In this document: positions 1 to 6,014 of the stretch, piece after piece
Layout of the letters: each line of letters starts with the position of its first letter
How positions within the stretch are numbered: the stretch's first letter is position 1
Source of the DNA: Gemmatimonadaceae bacterium
GTDB taxonomy: Bacteria; Gemmatimonadota; Gemmatimonadetes; Gemmatimonadales; Gemmatimonadaceae
Direction: 5' to 3'
NCBI GenBank assembly: GCA_025936015.1
Contig: JAICUE010000050.1
Coordinates: forward strand, 1 to 10,596
Length of the DNA stretch: 10,596 nt
Translations under genes and position numbers: made by a program
Notes under the pieces: model-generated
What the model was told of the DNA's origin: nothing
Databases searched by the model: none
The model's input: the letters and a program-made list of their open reading frames with translations, nothing else

Positions 1-452
1 CCGATATCGGCGAGCTCCGTGGCAACCCGGTCGAGCACGAGCTGCCCCAGCTCCGGGTGTGCGACCTGACGGCCGCGGAACATCATGGTCACCTTGACCT
101 TGTTCTTCTCCTCGAGGAAGCGCCGCGCATGGCGGGTCTTCGTGTCGAAGTCGTGATCGTCGATCCCAGGGCGGTACTTCACTTCCTTGAGCTCGATGAC
201 ATGCTGCTTCTTCTTGGCGACCCGGGCCTGCTTCGCCATCTCGAACTTGTACTTGCCGTAGTCCATGATCCGGACGACGGGAGGCCGCGCAGTCGCCGCG
301 ACTTCGACGAGGTCGAGCCCCAACTCCTCTGCCATGCGAAGCGCGGCGTCCACTTCCAGGATGCCGAGCTGACTTCCGTCCGCGCCGATCACGCGTACTG
401 GGGAAATGCGGATCTGTCGGTTGACGCGTACGCGCTTCGTAGTGTCCTGAAT
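1..452 (-). CDS. infC: Translation initiation factor IF-3 (3' end cut by window)
   Basis: IF-3 binds the 30S ribosomal subunit, prevents premature 50S joining and checks the start codon and initiator tRNA. The minus-strand translation is unmistakable: an N-terminal RVNRQIRI segment, then the LDLVEVAATARPPVVRIMDYGKY core (split here as LDLVEVA and RIMDYGKYKFE), a basic linker with KKKQ, VIELKEVKYRPGIDDHD, and the start of the C-terminal domain with KVKVTMMFRGRQ. About 150 codons are present; the last part of the C-terminal domain lies beyond position 1. I chose the ATT at 452-450 as start: the in-frame reading is ATT CAG GAC ACT ACG AAG, a GAGGG Shine-Dalgarno lies 8 nt upstream, and no ATG/GTG/TTG fits between it and the conserved region. 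A rare AUU start is the known autoregulatory device of infC in Escherichia coli and many other bacteria. The gene has its own likely promoter and a structured leader. Confidence 0.96.
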   Translation of the reverse strand, partial: MQDTTKRVRVNRQIRISPVRVIGADGSQLGILEVDAALRMAEELGLDLVEVAATARPPVVRIMDYGKYKFEMAKQARVAKKKQHVIELKEVKYRPGIDDHDFDTKTRHARRFLEEKNKVKVTMMFRGRQVAHPELGQLVLDRVATELADI

Positions 453-456
453 AGCC

Positions 457-461
457 GTTAC
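457..461 (-). promoter_or_regulatory. Ribosome binding site for infC ATT start
   Basis: Read on the minus strand, GAGGG is followed by eight bases and then ATT. It is the best Shine-Dalgarno match near the conserved N-terminus and decides the choice of the non-canonical start codon at 452. Confidence 0.7.
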
Positions 462-474
462 CCTCGCAGAGGAG

Positions 475-507
475 AAATAAAAACGCGGACCCGCTGGGGA
501 GTCCGCG
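475..507 (-). terminator. Intrinsic terminator / probable attenuator upstream of infC
   Basis: On the minus strand a 7-bp GC stem, CGCGGAC with GTCCGCG (507-501 and 490-484), closes a 10-nt loop and is followed at once by TTTTTATTT (483-475). This is a textbook rho-independent terminator. It lies between the probable infC promoter and the infC ribosome binding site, only about 15 nt before the latter, so it would stop infC transcription unless relieved. It could also serve as the end of the upstream metallo-hydrolase transcript. Two upstream leader segments can pair with its 5' side: GGGGAGT at 574-568 with ACTCCCC at 502-496, and GGAGTC at 561-556 with GACTCC at 503-498. The structure is seen; its role as an attenuator is inferred. 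Confidence 0.8.
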
Positions 508-517
508 CACGGCACAC

Positions 518-540
518 GCCTTCCCCGACAGCGGGAAGGC
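518..540 (-). other. infC leader hairpin 2
   Basis: GCCTTCCC (540-533 on the minus strand) pairs perfectly with GGGAAGGC (525-518) around a 7-nt loop. It stands 10 nt before the terminator hairpin in the infC leader and has no U-tract of its own. With hairpin 1 and the terminator it forms a three-stem leader RNA. Confidence 0.6.
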
Positions 541-603
541 CGCGTGATTCACGTTGACTCCTGCAGCACTCCCCGCGGTGATCGATGCGAGGGCCAGAGG
601 GTG

Positions 604-623
604 AGGACGCCGTGAGGCGTCCT
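604..623 (-). other. infC leader hairpin 1
   Basis: AGGACGCC and GGCGTCCT form a perfect 8-bp stem with a 4-nt loop (TCAC on the minus strand, GTGA on the plus strand). It lies about 16 nt downstream of the predicted infC transcription start. Minus-strand sequence after it is C-rich, so it is not a terminator in that direction. On the plus strand it is followed by a mildly T-rich stretch, but no plus-strand gene ends there. Confidence 0.6.
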
Positions 624-645
624 GCTTAGCTTGTTGTCGGGGCGA

Positions 646-674
646 AAGTTAGGCGAGCAACAGGCCGCAGTCAA
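646..674 (-). promoter_or_regulatory. Probable sigma70-type promoter of infC
   Basis: On the minus strand TTGACT (674-669; five of six bases of TTGACA) is separated by exactly 17 nt from TAACTT (651-646; a weak -10, but the same hexamer lies before rex). Transcription would begin near 639, giving a leader of about 187 nt before the ATT start. The promoter sits just after the metallo-hydrolase stop at 686. A one-mismatch copy of the window's repeated octamer (AGTTAGGC on the plus strand) overlaps the -10. Confidence 0.55.
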
Positions 675-685
675 GGCACGCGGCT

Positions 686-1561
686 TCAGCGCGAGAGACC
701 GTACGCCTTCCCGTCGTTCACCACCCGCCCCCACGGCACCGTCGCATCGTGCTCGAAGACGACGAGCCATTCCCGCTCGGCGGCGCGGGCAAGGATCCGC
801 CGCTTGCTCTCGAGGGTGACTAACGGTTCGACGTCATACCCCATGATCCACGGCAGCGGCAGGTGCGCGGCCGTCGGCACCAGGTCGCCGAGAAAGAGCG
901 CGGTCGCACCCTCCGACTCGATGACGACGCTCTGGTGGAAGGGCACGTGCCCGGGCGAGGAGATCACGCTGATCCCCTTCACGATCTCCCGCTCGCCCTC
1001 GATGAGGTCGAGGACACCGGCATCGCGCAGCGGGACATAGTTCGCCACGAAATAGCTCGCCGCCGTGCGTTCGTTGGTGTGCGTCGCGTAGTCGAACTCC
1101 CCTCGCTGGACCACGTAGCGCGCCTTCGGAAAGCTCGGCCCGATCGCGCCCGACTCGTTACGCCAGGTGTTGCCGCCGCCGTGGTCGAAGTGGAGGTGGG
1201 TATTGATCACGAGCGTGACATCGTCGGGACGCACGCCGAGCGCGGCGAGTCCGTCCTCGAGGGCGGTCCGGCCGCCAGCGCCGGCGTTCTCGACGCCATA
1301 GATGTCGTGGAACTTGGCGTTCTCCTTGTTGCCCAAACCAGTATCGACGAGGACGAGCCCCGACGGATGCTCGATGAGCAGGCAGCGCATGCCTAACGGG
1401 ATGCGGTTTCGCTCGTCGGCCGCGATCCGCCGCTCCCAGAGCGGCTTCGGGACGACGCCGAACATCGCGCCGCCGTCGAGCCGCTGCCCGCCGGCCTGGA
1501 TCGCGTGGACCTTCAGCCCGCCGACGGTCGTGGACTGCACGAGCGGAGTTGGAGGGGTCAT
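686..1561 (-). CDS. Metallo-beta-lactamase-fold hydrolase, YtnP / AHL-lactonase-like
   Basis: A 291-aa cytosolic-looking enzyme of the metallo-beta-lactamase superfamily. All expected dinuclear metal ligands are visible: THLHFDH at about 121-127 (H122, H124, D126, H127), H205 in SSPGH, D226 in LGDL and H271 in FEHDA. The N-terminal DGGAMFGVVPKPLW segment (about 29-42) is very like Bacillus subtilis YtnP, a quorum-quenching lactonase, and is shared by related lactonase-like and uncharacterised hydrolases. Lactone hydrolysis is therefore possible, but the substrate cannot be fixed from sequence. I chose the ATG at 1561 because the family N-terminus starts soon after it; the open frame extends upstream with Arg-rich sequence that overlaps the exonuclease gene. 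No good Shine-Dalgarno is seen; a GTG eight codons upstream is an alternative. It lies 32 nt after the exonuclease stop, so co-transcription with arcA is likely. Confidence 0.88.
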   Translation of the reverse strand: MTPPTPLVQSTTVGGLKVHAIQAGGQRLDGGAMFGVVPKPLWERRIAADERNRIPLGMRCLLIEHPSGLVLVDTGLGNKENAKFHDIYGVENAGAGGRTALEDGLAALGVRPDDVTLVINTHLHFDHGGGNTWRNESGAIGPSFPKARYVVQRGEFDYATHTNERTAASYFVANYVPLRDAGVLDLIEGEREIVKGISVISSPGHVPFHQSVVIESEGATALFLGDLVPTAAHLPLPWIMGYDVEPLVTLESKRRILARAAEREWLVVFEHDATVPWGRVVNDGKAYGLSR

Positions 1562-1593
1562 AGTCGCAGGGGGAACGTTAGGCACGGCCGCCG

Positions 1594-2592
1594 TCAGGCG
1601 GTCGTATCGCGGGTGACCGGCGTCGGCATCGCCGGAGGACGGCGCGGACGGCGCCGGCTGCCGCGGTTCCCGGCCAGGCGCTCGAGATGAGACCAGGTCG
1701 AGCATTCGTGGTCGACGGCGGCGGATCGCAGCATTCGCAGCAGGCAATGCGCGGTCGCCAACGCGTCGCCGCCGGCGCGATGGCGCCCCTCGATCTCGAC
1801 ACCGTAATGATTCGCCACCCAGTCGAGCGACTTGCGACGGAGCTGCGGCAGCACGGCGCGCGCGAGCCGCACCGTACACAGCCGCCGCCCCTCGATCCGC
1901 CGCCCCGTCGCCCGTGCGACCTCGGCGGCGACGAACCGCCAGTCGAACGCCGCGTTGTGCGCGACGAAGACCGTTCCCTCCAGCCGCGACAGCAGCTCCT
2001 CGCAGACATCGCGGAACTTCGGCGCGTCCTTGACCATCTCCCAGCTGATGCTCGTCAGCGAGGTGATGAACGGTGGAATCGATCGCTCGGGGTTGATCAG
2101 CGTCTCGAACACGTCGCGAACCTCCCCATTCTCGACGCGCACCGCGGCGATCTCGGTGATCCGGTGCCCCGCGGCCGGACTGCCCCCGGTCGTCTCGACG
2201 TCCACCACCGTGTAGCTCAGCGCGTCGATGTGATCGGCCTCGGGCGCGGCCACCGCGTAGTCGTTAGGCAGCGTCCCGCTCCCGGTCTCCCGCTCGCGCA
2301 CCGCCAGCGGCGCCGCCCCGCTGCCGGCCTCCTCCTCCGTGAGCCGCCACATCCCGTCGACGCTCCGGGCGAACTCGCGCCGGCCGGCAAAGAGCGCGGC
2401 CGCCATGTGCTCGGCGACCGGCCCGGGCACCGCCGGGAGCTGGCAGACGCTCGCGATTAGCGTCGCCGCCGAGGCGGGTCCGCCAGCGAGGAAGTCGCGC
2501 GCTCGCGTCGAGAGGAGCGAGTCCGCCGGTCGCGTGGTGACGCCGCCTAACGGCAGCGGGTACTGGCCGGCCGCGGGCGGCGTCAGGCCCAT
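1594..2592 (-). CDS. DnaQ-like DEDDh 3'-5' exonuclease (Pol III epsilon-type domain)
   Basis: A 332-aa protein with an RNase-T/DnaQ exonuclease domain at about residues 127-292. The three Exo motifs are intact: VVDVETTG (D131, E133), VAHNAAFDWRF (D217), and HRAGGDA (H271, D276), which puts it in the DEDDh class with two-metal catalysis. The roughly 125 residues before it show no recognised domain but have a helical, Ala-rich look. The tail after the domain is Arg/Pro-rich. This is not a standard replicative epsilon subunit, which begins almost directly with Exo I; it resembles stand-alone or PolC-type exonucleases of repair or RNA processing. The ATG at 2592 overlaps the arcA stop by 10 nt, implying translational coupling; an in-frame GTG at 2616 is an alternative start. 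The substrate (DNA or RNA) is unknown. Confidence 0.88.
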   Translation of the reverse strand: MGLTPPAAGQYPLPLGGVTTRPADSLLSTRARDFLAGGPASAATLIASVCQLPAVPGPVAEHMAAALFAGRREFARSVDGMWRLTEEEAGSGAAPLAVRERETGSGTLPNDYAVAAPEADHIDALSYTVVDVETTGGSPAAGHRITEIAAVRVENGEVRDVFETLINPERSIPPFITSLTSISWEMVKDAPKFRDVCEELLSRLEGTVFVAHNAAFDWRFVAAEVARATGRRIEGRRLCTVRLARAVLPQLRRKSLDWVANHYGVEIEGRHRAGGDALATAHCLLRMLRSAAVDHECSTWSHLERLAGNRGSRRRPRRPPAMPTPVTRDTTA

Positions 2593-3818
2593 GGATCGTC
2601 CCGCTGCACCGGACACGTCATGCAGCGCGGGCCGCCGCCACCCCGTACCAGCTCGGAGCCCTCGAACACGATCACCGCGCGCTCGTCCTCGCTGATGCGA
2701 TCACCGCCGGTGAGGAAGTCGTCGGCGGTGACGATCCGGAAGCCCATCTTCTGCATCTCGCGCAGCGTCCCCTCAGCGCGGTGATACGAAAGCACGACGC
2801 CGGGCCGCATCGCCACGAAGTTGCAGCCCGACGCCCACTGCTCGCGCTCCTGCATGATTCGCCGGTCGCCGCCGCAGAAGATCGGCTCCATCGGCAAGCC
2901 GACCGACTGGAGCGCGGCGAACACGTTAGGCATCTCGTGGACGTGGTGCTGTCCCTTCCGCCGGTGGAGGATCCGGAGGCGCTCCGGGCCGATGAAGTGC
3001 GGCGGGAAGAGCACGCACAGCTCGCGGTCGACCTGCGTGAAGATCATGTCGAGGTGGATCGCCGTGTTCTCCTTCGGCATCACGACGACGATCACGTCGG
3101 TCACGCTCGTTTTCTCGAACAGCAGCTCGGTCAACGTGTCGATCGCCGCCGGGCTGGATCGCTCGCTGAACCCGATCATGACGGTGTCATGGCGGATCGG
3201 GTGCACATCGCCGCCTTCGAGCGTGTAGTTCACCCGGCGCTCGATCGACCCGTCGTAGAGAATCCCCTTATTCTGCAGCGCCGGATGCGAGAGGAAGAGC
3301 GCCTTCATGATCAGCTCCTCCGACCAGCGAATTCCGTAGCGCATCGATCCGATCAGCACGTGGTCCTCGAGGACCATCGCGACGTCGCGGGTGAAAAAGA
3401 GGTTTGGCAGCGCCGGCAGCACGTACCCGTGCTCGTTGAGCGCGGTCGCCAACGGCCCGGCCTCTTCTTCCCGTCCCTCGATGAGCATCTGCACCAGCGA
3501 CTCTGCCGGAAGATCGGCGATCTCGCGGGCGAGCGGCTCCGACGGGACGATGTCCATCGTCTCCTTCACGAGGAGATCGCGCACGTCGCGATTGACGAGC
3601 ACCTCGGTCAGGAGTCCCCGTACCGAGTGCACGTTGGCGAAGCGCTCGACGATGGCGACGAAGCGGCGGTGCTCGCGCCGCGCTTCCTCGTGGTCGATGA
3701 TGTCGTCGTAGAGGTAGTCTTCGCGTGTCGACGGGGTGACCGCGAGGAGCTCGGGCCCCGGCGTGTGAACCAGGACGCTCCTGAGGCGACCGATTTCCGA
3801 GCTGACGTGAACTGGCAT
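2583..3818 (-). CDS. arcA: Arginine deiminase
   Basis: Hydrolyses L-arginine to citrulline and ammonia, the first step of the arginine deiminase route. The 411-aa product matches the family length (about 400-420). Catalytic features by family comparison: D145 in FFTRD, E201 in LEGGD, H255 and D257 in AIHLDMIF, and nucleophile C399 in GGGGPRCMTCP. A second cysteine (C402) replaces the usual Ser-Met spacing near the nucleophile. The ATG at 3818 fits the usual short N-terminus (PVHVSSEIGRL); ten upstream in-frame codons are unlikely to be translated. A TATCTT -10 lies 8 nt before this ATG, so the mRNA would be almost leaderless. No ornithine carbamoyltransferase (arcB), carbamate kinase (arcC) or arginine/ornithine antiporter (arcD) gene is in the window, so energy yield through a local ADI operon cannot be assumed. 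It is divergent from rex. Confidence 0.95.
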   Translation of the reverse strand: MPVHVSSEIGRLRSVLVHTPGPELLAVTPSTREDYLYDDIIDHEEARREHRRFVAIVERFANVHSVRGLLTEVLVNRDVRDLLVKETMDIVPSEPLAREIADLPAESLVQMLIEGREEEAGPLATALNEHGYVLPALPNLFFTRDVAMVLEDHVLIGSMRYGIRWSEELIMKALFLSHPALQNKGILYDGSIERRVNYTLEGGDVHPIRHDTVMIGFSERSSPAAIDTLTELLFEKTSVTDVIVVVMPKENTAIHLDMIFTQVDRELCVLFPPHFIGPERLRILHRRKGQHHVHEMPNVFAALQSVGLPMEPIFCGGDRRIMQEREQWASGCNFVAMRPGVVLSYHRAEGTLREMQKMGFRIVTADDFLTGGDRISEDERAVIVFEGSELVRGGGGPRCMTCPVQRDDPWA

Positions 3819-3826
3819 TGGCCCCC

Positions 3827-3832
3827 AAGATA
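3827..3832 (-). promoter_or_regulatory. -10 element (TATCTT) of the arcA operon
   Basis: On the minus strand TATCTT is followed by eight bases and then the arcA ATG, so transcription would start within 0-2 nt of the start codon. The surrounding GTATCTTGGG is repeated exactly before the gene at 10555. No -35 match is evident. The G-run is only 3 nt from the ATG, too close to act as a normal Shine-Dalgarno. Confidence 0.5.
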
Positions 3833-3922
3833 CCCGGCAGGACACCAAAGGGGCCAGCCCGAGCCGGGCGCGACAACGAGGTTATGGCCGTTAGGACGCT
3901 GGCCTGTCGCGCTGGCGTCCGC

Positions 3923-3928
3923 TAACTT
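3923..3928 (+). promoter_or_regulatory. Candidate -10 element (TAACTT) of rex
   Basis: TAACTT is identical to the -10 proposed for infC and overlaps the Rex operator by two bases. The gap to the ATG is only 4 nt, shorter than the usual 6-8 nt to a transcription start, so either the start is slightly inside the codon region (favouring the TTG at 3957) or the hexamer is offset. Moderate support only. Confidence 0.4.
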
Positions 3929-3944
3929 GTGAATGAATTCACAA
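3927..3944 (+). promoter_or_regulatory. Rex operator (ROP box), perfect inverted repeat
   Basis: TTGTGAATGAATTCACAA is two perfect 7-bp half-sites, TTGTGAA and TTCACAA, with a 4-bp spacer. This equals the published consensus of Rex operators (TTGTGAAnnnnTTCACAA). The rex ATG (3933-3935) lies inside it and a TAACTT -10 box overlaps its left end, so bound Rex would block its own promoter. This is autoregulation sensed by the NADH/NAD+ ratio. The predicted arcA start is about 110 bp away, so control of arcA from the same site is possible but less direct. Confidence 0.93.
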
Positions 3945-4589
3945 GCCCGCGCCCGATTGAAACGCATCGCCGAGTCTACCGTCCGACGTCTGTCGCTCTA
4001 CCTGCGCTTCCTCGAGGACTTCGAGCAGCGCGGGCTCGAGACGATTTCCAGCGATGAACTCGCTCGCCGCGGCGGGACGACCTCGGCCCAGGTGCGGAAG
4101 GATCTGTCCTTCTTCGGATCGTTCGGCAAGCGCGGGCTGGGGTATTCCGTTCCCGAGCTCACCACGCGCATCCGCGAGATCATGGGGCTCGCGCAGACCT
4201 GGCGCGTCATCATCGTCGGTGCCGGGAAGATCGGCGCCGCGCTCGCGCAGTACGGTGGATTCTTCCAGCGCGGCTTCCACATCACGGCAGTCTACGACAA
4301 CTCGCCGAACAAGATCGGCAAGCCCTGGGACTCGCATGTCATTCGCGACGTACGGTTCCTCGAGCGCGACACGGCCGCCGAGCGTCCCGACATCGCGGTA
4401 TTGACGGTGCCGGCGGAAGCGGCGCAGGCGACGCTCGACCGCATCGTCAAGGCGGGAATCAAAGCCGTGCTGAACTTCGCCCCGGTTCAGCTGCAGGCGC
4501 CCCCCGACGTCACCGTGCGCTCGGTGAACATGGCGATGGAGCTCGAGGGGCTGTCGTTCGCGCTCATCAACCGCGACCAGCCCGGCTGA
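3933..4589 (+). CDS. rex: Redox-sensing transcriptional repressor Rex
   Basis: A 218-aa DNA-binding repressor that releases its operators when NADH rises, typically controlling fermentation and respiration genes. The N-terminal winged helix (about 8-85) has the family hallmarks RRLSLYLRFLE, ISSDELA, TSAQVRKDLSFFGSFGKRGLGY. The C-terminal Rossmann domain (about 90-205) has GAGKIG at 96-101, slightly different from the common GxGNLG, an acidic D122 after the second strand, and the tail SVNMAMELEGLSF used in dimer domain swapping. The ATG at 3933 is preceded immediately by an in-frame TGA, has no Shine-Dalgarno, and lies inside the Rex operator. A TTG at 3957 is the only other plausible start. 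Together these suggest a leaderless mRNA. The gene is monocistronic and converges with the acidic-protein gene. Confidence 0.97.
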   Translation: MNSQARARLKRIAESTVRRLSLYLRFLEDFEQRGLETISSDELARRGGTTSAQVRKDLSFFGSFGKRGLGYSVPELTTRIREIMGLAQTWRVIIVGAGKIGAALAQYGGFFQRGFHITAVYDNSPNKIGKPWDSHVIRDVRFLERDTAAERPDIAVLTVPAEAAQATLDRIVKAGIKAVLNFAPVQLQAPPDVTVRSVNMAMELEGLSFALINRDQPG

Positions 4590-4637
4590 GCGGCCGCCCG
4601 CGCACGTTAGGCGCGGCGGTCGCGTGAACCCTGCGTT

Positions 4638-5387
4638 CTAGAGCGAGTCCAGCAAGTCGTCGATCGCCTTCGATGCAGCGTCAGGCATCGGCGCTCCCGC
4701 GACCACGCGCTGCAGGATGTCGACAGCCTCCTGCGCGAGATCTTCAGGATGCTTGCGATCGTTGCTGAATCGCACGATGTGGCCAAGCAGGATGGCGGCG
4801 AGCCCCGAGCCGTCACCTTCCTCGCCGCCCTCGCGCTCGGCGTCCTCGAAGCTCGGGACGCTCGCCTTCCATGGCTCGTCCGGCTCGCTGTTTTCCGTGA
4901 GGCGCGCCGCCGGAACCAGCGCGACGAGCCGTCCCTGGATTCCCGGCTCTCCCTCGAACGCGAGCAATCCGACGAGCACCGGCTCCTCGAACAGCTTGAG
5001 CGCAACGAGGCGCTCGATCGACTCGCCCGGCATTGCACATCGCGCGACGAGCCGCCCATCGATCCGCGCGGCGAGGCAGACACCATCAGGAGCGCGCTCG
5101 TCAGGCAGCGGCGCGACGCTCACTTCGAGCGGAGTCGCGGTGGCGACGAACACCGTGCTCGCCGGCAGCTCGTCTTCATCGATGCCACCGTCGTCGTCCG
5201 ACTCATCGCTGTCGTCGTCATCGCCGTCGGCGCCGAACGCTGCGCCGAGATCGTCCGCGTCCTCGGCGTCATCGTCGAACTCGTCGTCGCCTTCGTCATC
5301 ACGACCGGATGGCCCGCCGCTCTCCTCGTCGAGGTCGTCGAAGTCGTCCGGCTCGTCATCGGGCGTGCGCCCATTTCCCCGCAGCAT
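4638..5387 (-). CDS. Protein with strongly acidic N-terminal tail, function unknown
   Basis: I do not recognise this family. The product is about 249 aa. Residues about 10-73 are an acidic, probably disordered tail in which 37 of 64 residues are Asp or Glu. It is followed by a folded-looking domain (about 76-165: STVFVATATPLEV, ARIDGRLVARCAMPGESIERLVALKLFEEPVLVGLL) and a C-terminal helical part (ILLGHIVRFSND, PEDLAQEAVDILQRVV). No signal peptide or membrane segment is present. Two ATGs stand in tandem (5390 and 5387); the second has better spacing from GAGG upstream. The start lies about 18-21 nt after the SET gene stop, so the two are very likely co-transcribed. An acidic tail encoded beside a protein with a highly basic tail suggests direct interaction, as in histone-chaperone-like pairs, but this is inference. 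The 3' end faces rex. Confidence 0.75.
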   Translation of the reverse strand: MLRGNGRTPDDEPDDFDDLDEESGGPSGRDDEGDDEFDDDAEDADDLGAAFGADGDDDDSDESDDDGGIDEDELPASTVFVATATPLEVSVAPLPDERAPDGVCLAARIDGRLVARCAMPGESIERLVALKLFEEPVLVGLLAFEGEPGIQGRLVALVPAARLTENSEPDEPWKASVPSFEDAEREGGEEGDGSGLAAILLGHIVRFSNDRKHPEDLAQEAVDILQRVVAGAPMPDAASKAIDDLLDSL

Positions 5388-5408
5388 CATCGACCTCGCG
5401 GTTGCGAG

Positions 5409-5975
5409 TTACCTGGCGCGCCGTGCATCTCTCGCGCCGCGCTTCTTCCCCGCGTTCGTCGTGCGCGTCTTCTTCACGGTCTTCCGCACGCGCTTCCTGC
5501 CGGACGTCTTCCGCTTCTTCTTCGGCGGCGCGAGGATGGATCCGCGGCAGTTCGGCGCACCGCACAGGCACTTGTAGAATTTCTCGTCCGCGTCGGTGTG
5601 CTCGTCCGTCCGCTCGTACTGATAGTCGTAGGCGATCTCGTCGCCAGGGCGGATCGTGCGCAACGCGTAAATGAAGATCTGCTTCCCTTCGATCACCGCC
5701 TCGGCGTTCGGCTCGCACGAGTGGTTGATGAAGCGGGAGTCGTTCCCGTTCACGGCGCCGTCGATGATCTCGTCATCGTTGACGATGAACAGGAACGTGT
5801 GGTGGCGTTTCATCTTTTCGTCGTCGTACCGGCGATCCGCCTCATCGTTGTCGATGTGCTCGCCGGTGTACTCGATGATACGCTGTCCACGGCGGATCGT
5901 GCGTGTCGCAAATGCGCCCGTTCCCTGGATCGCCGATTTGCGCAGTACGAACGGCTGCTCTTTCACAGTTGCCAC
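5409..5975 (-). CDS. SET-domain protein-lysine methyltransferase with post-SET zinc site and basic tail
   Basis: A 188-aa protein. The SET fold is complete: GTGAFA (about 18-23) and EYTGE for S-adenosylmethionine binding, GNDSRFINHSCEPN (77-90) forming the pseudoknot, and GDEIAYDYQYE (111-121) with the catalytic Tyr region. A post-SET motif CLCGAPNCRG gives C136, C138 and C143, which with C87 of NHSCEPN form the zinc site known from eukaryotic SET enzymes. Residues 152-188 are a lysine/arginine tail (20 of 37 residues) like a histone-H1-type or nucleic-acid-binding tail. The likely activity is SAM-dependent lysine methylation; the substrate is unknown and could be its own tail, a ribosomal protein or a nucleoid protein. 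The start is a GTG at 5975; a second GTG three codons later is an alternative and neither has a clear Shine-Dalgarno. It lies 39 nt after fahA and precedes the acidic-protein gene. Confidence 0.92.
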   Translation of the reverse strand: MATVKEQPFVLRKSAIQGTGAFATRTIRRGQRIIEYTGEHIDNDEADRRYDDEKMKRHHTFLFIVNDDEIIDGAVNGNDSRFINHSCEPNAEAVIEGKQIFIYALRTIRPGDEIAYDYQYERTDEHTDADEKFYKCLCGAPNCRGSILAPPKKKRKTSGRKRVRKTVKKTRTTNAGKKRGARDARRAR

Positions 5976-6014
5976 GTCGTATTCAGCTCGAAGATTGAAT
6001 GTGTGGTGCGCGCG

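Noticed and set aside
480..561. A GTG (552) behind AGGAG in the infC leader as a leader-peptide gene
   Set aside because: The frame has no nearby stop and continues out of frame through the whole visible infC, so it does not look like a short attenuator peptide.
604..623. Hairpin as a plus-strand terminator
   Set aside because: No plus-strand gene ends upstream of it and the following sequence lacks a clean T-run.
1562..1879. Longer N-terminus for the metallo-hydrolase
   Set aside because: The extra ~106 codons are Arg/Ala-rich, overlap the exonuclease gene and lie upstream of the family's normal N-terminus.
2781..3932. A 383-codon plus-strand open frame
   Set aside because: It is antisense to arcA, which has all catalytic motifs; the composition is His/Arg/Asp-rich shadow sequence.
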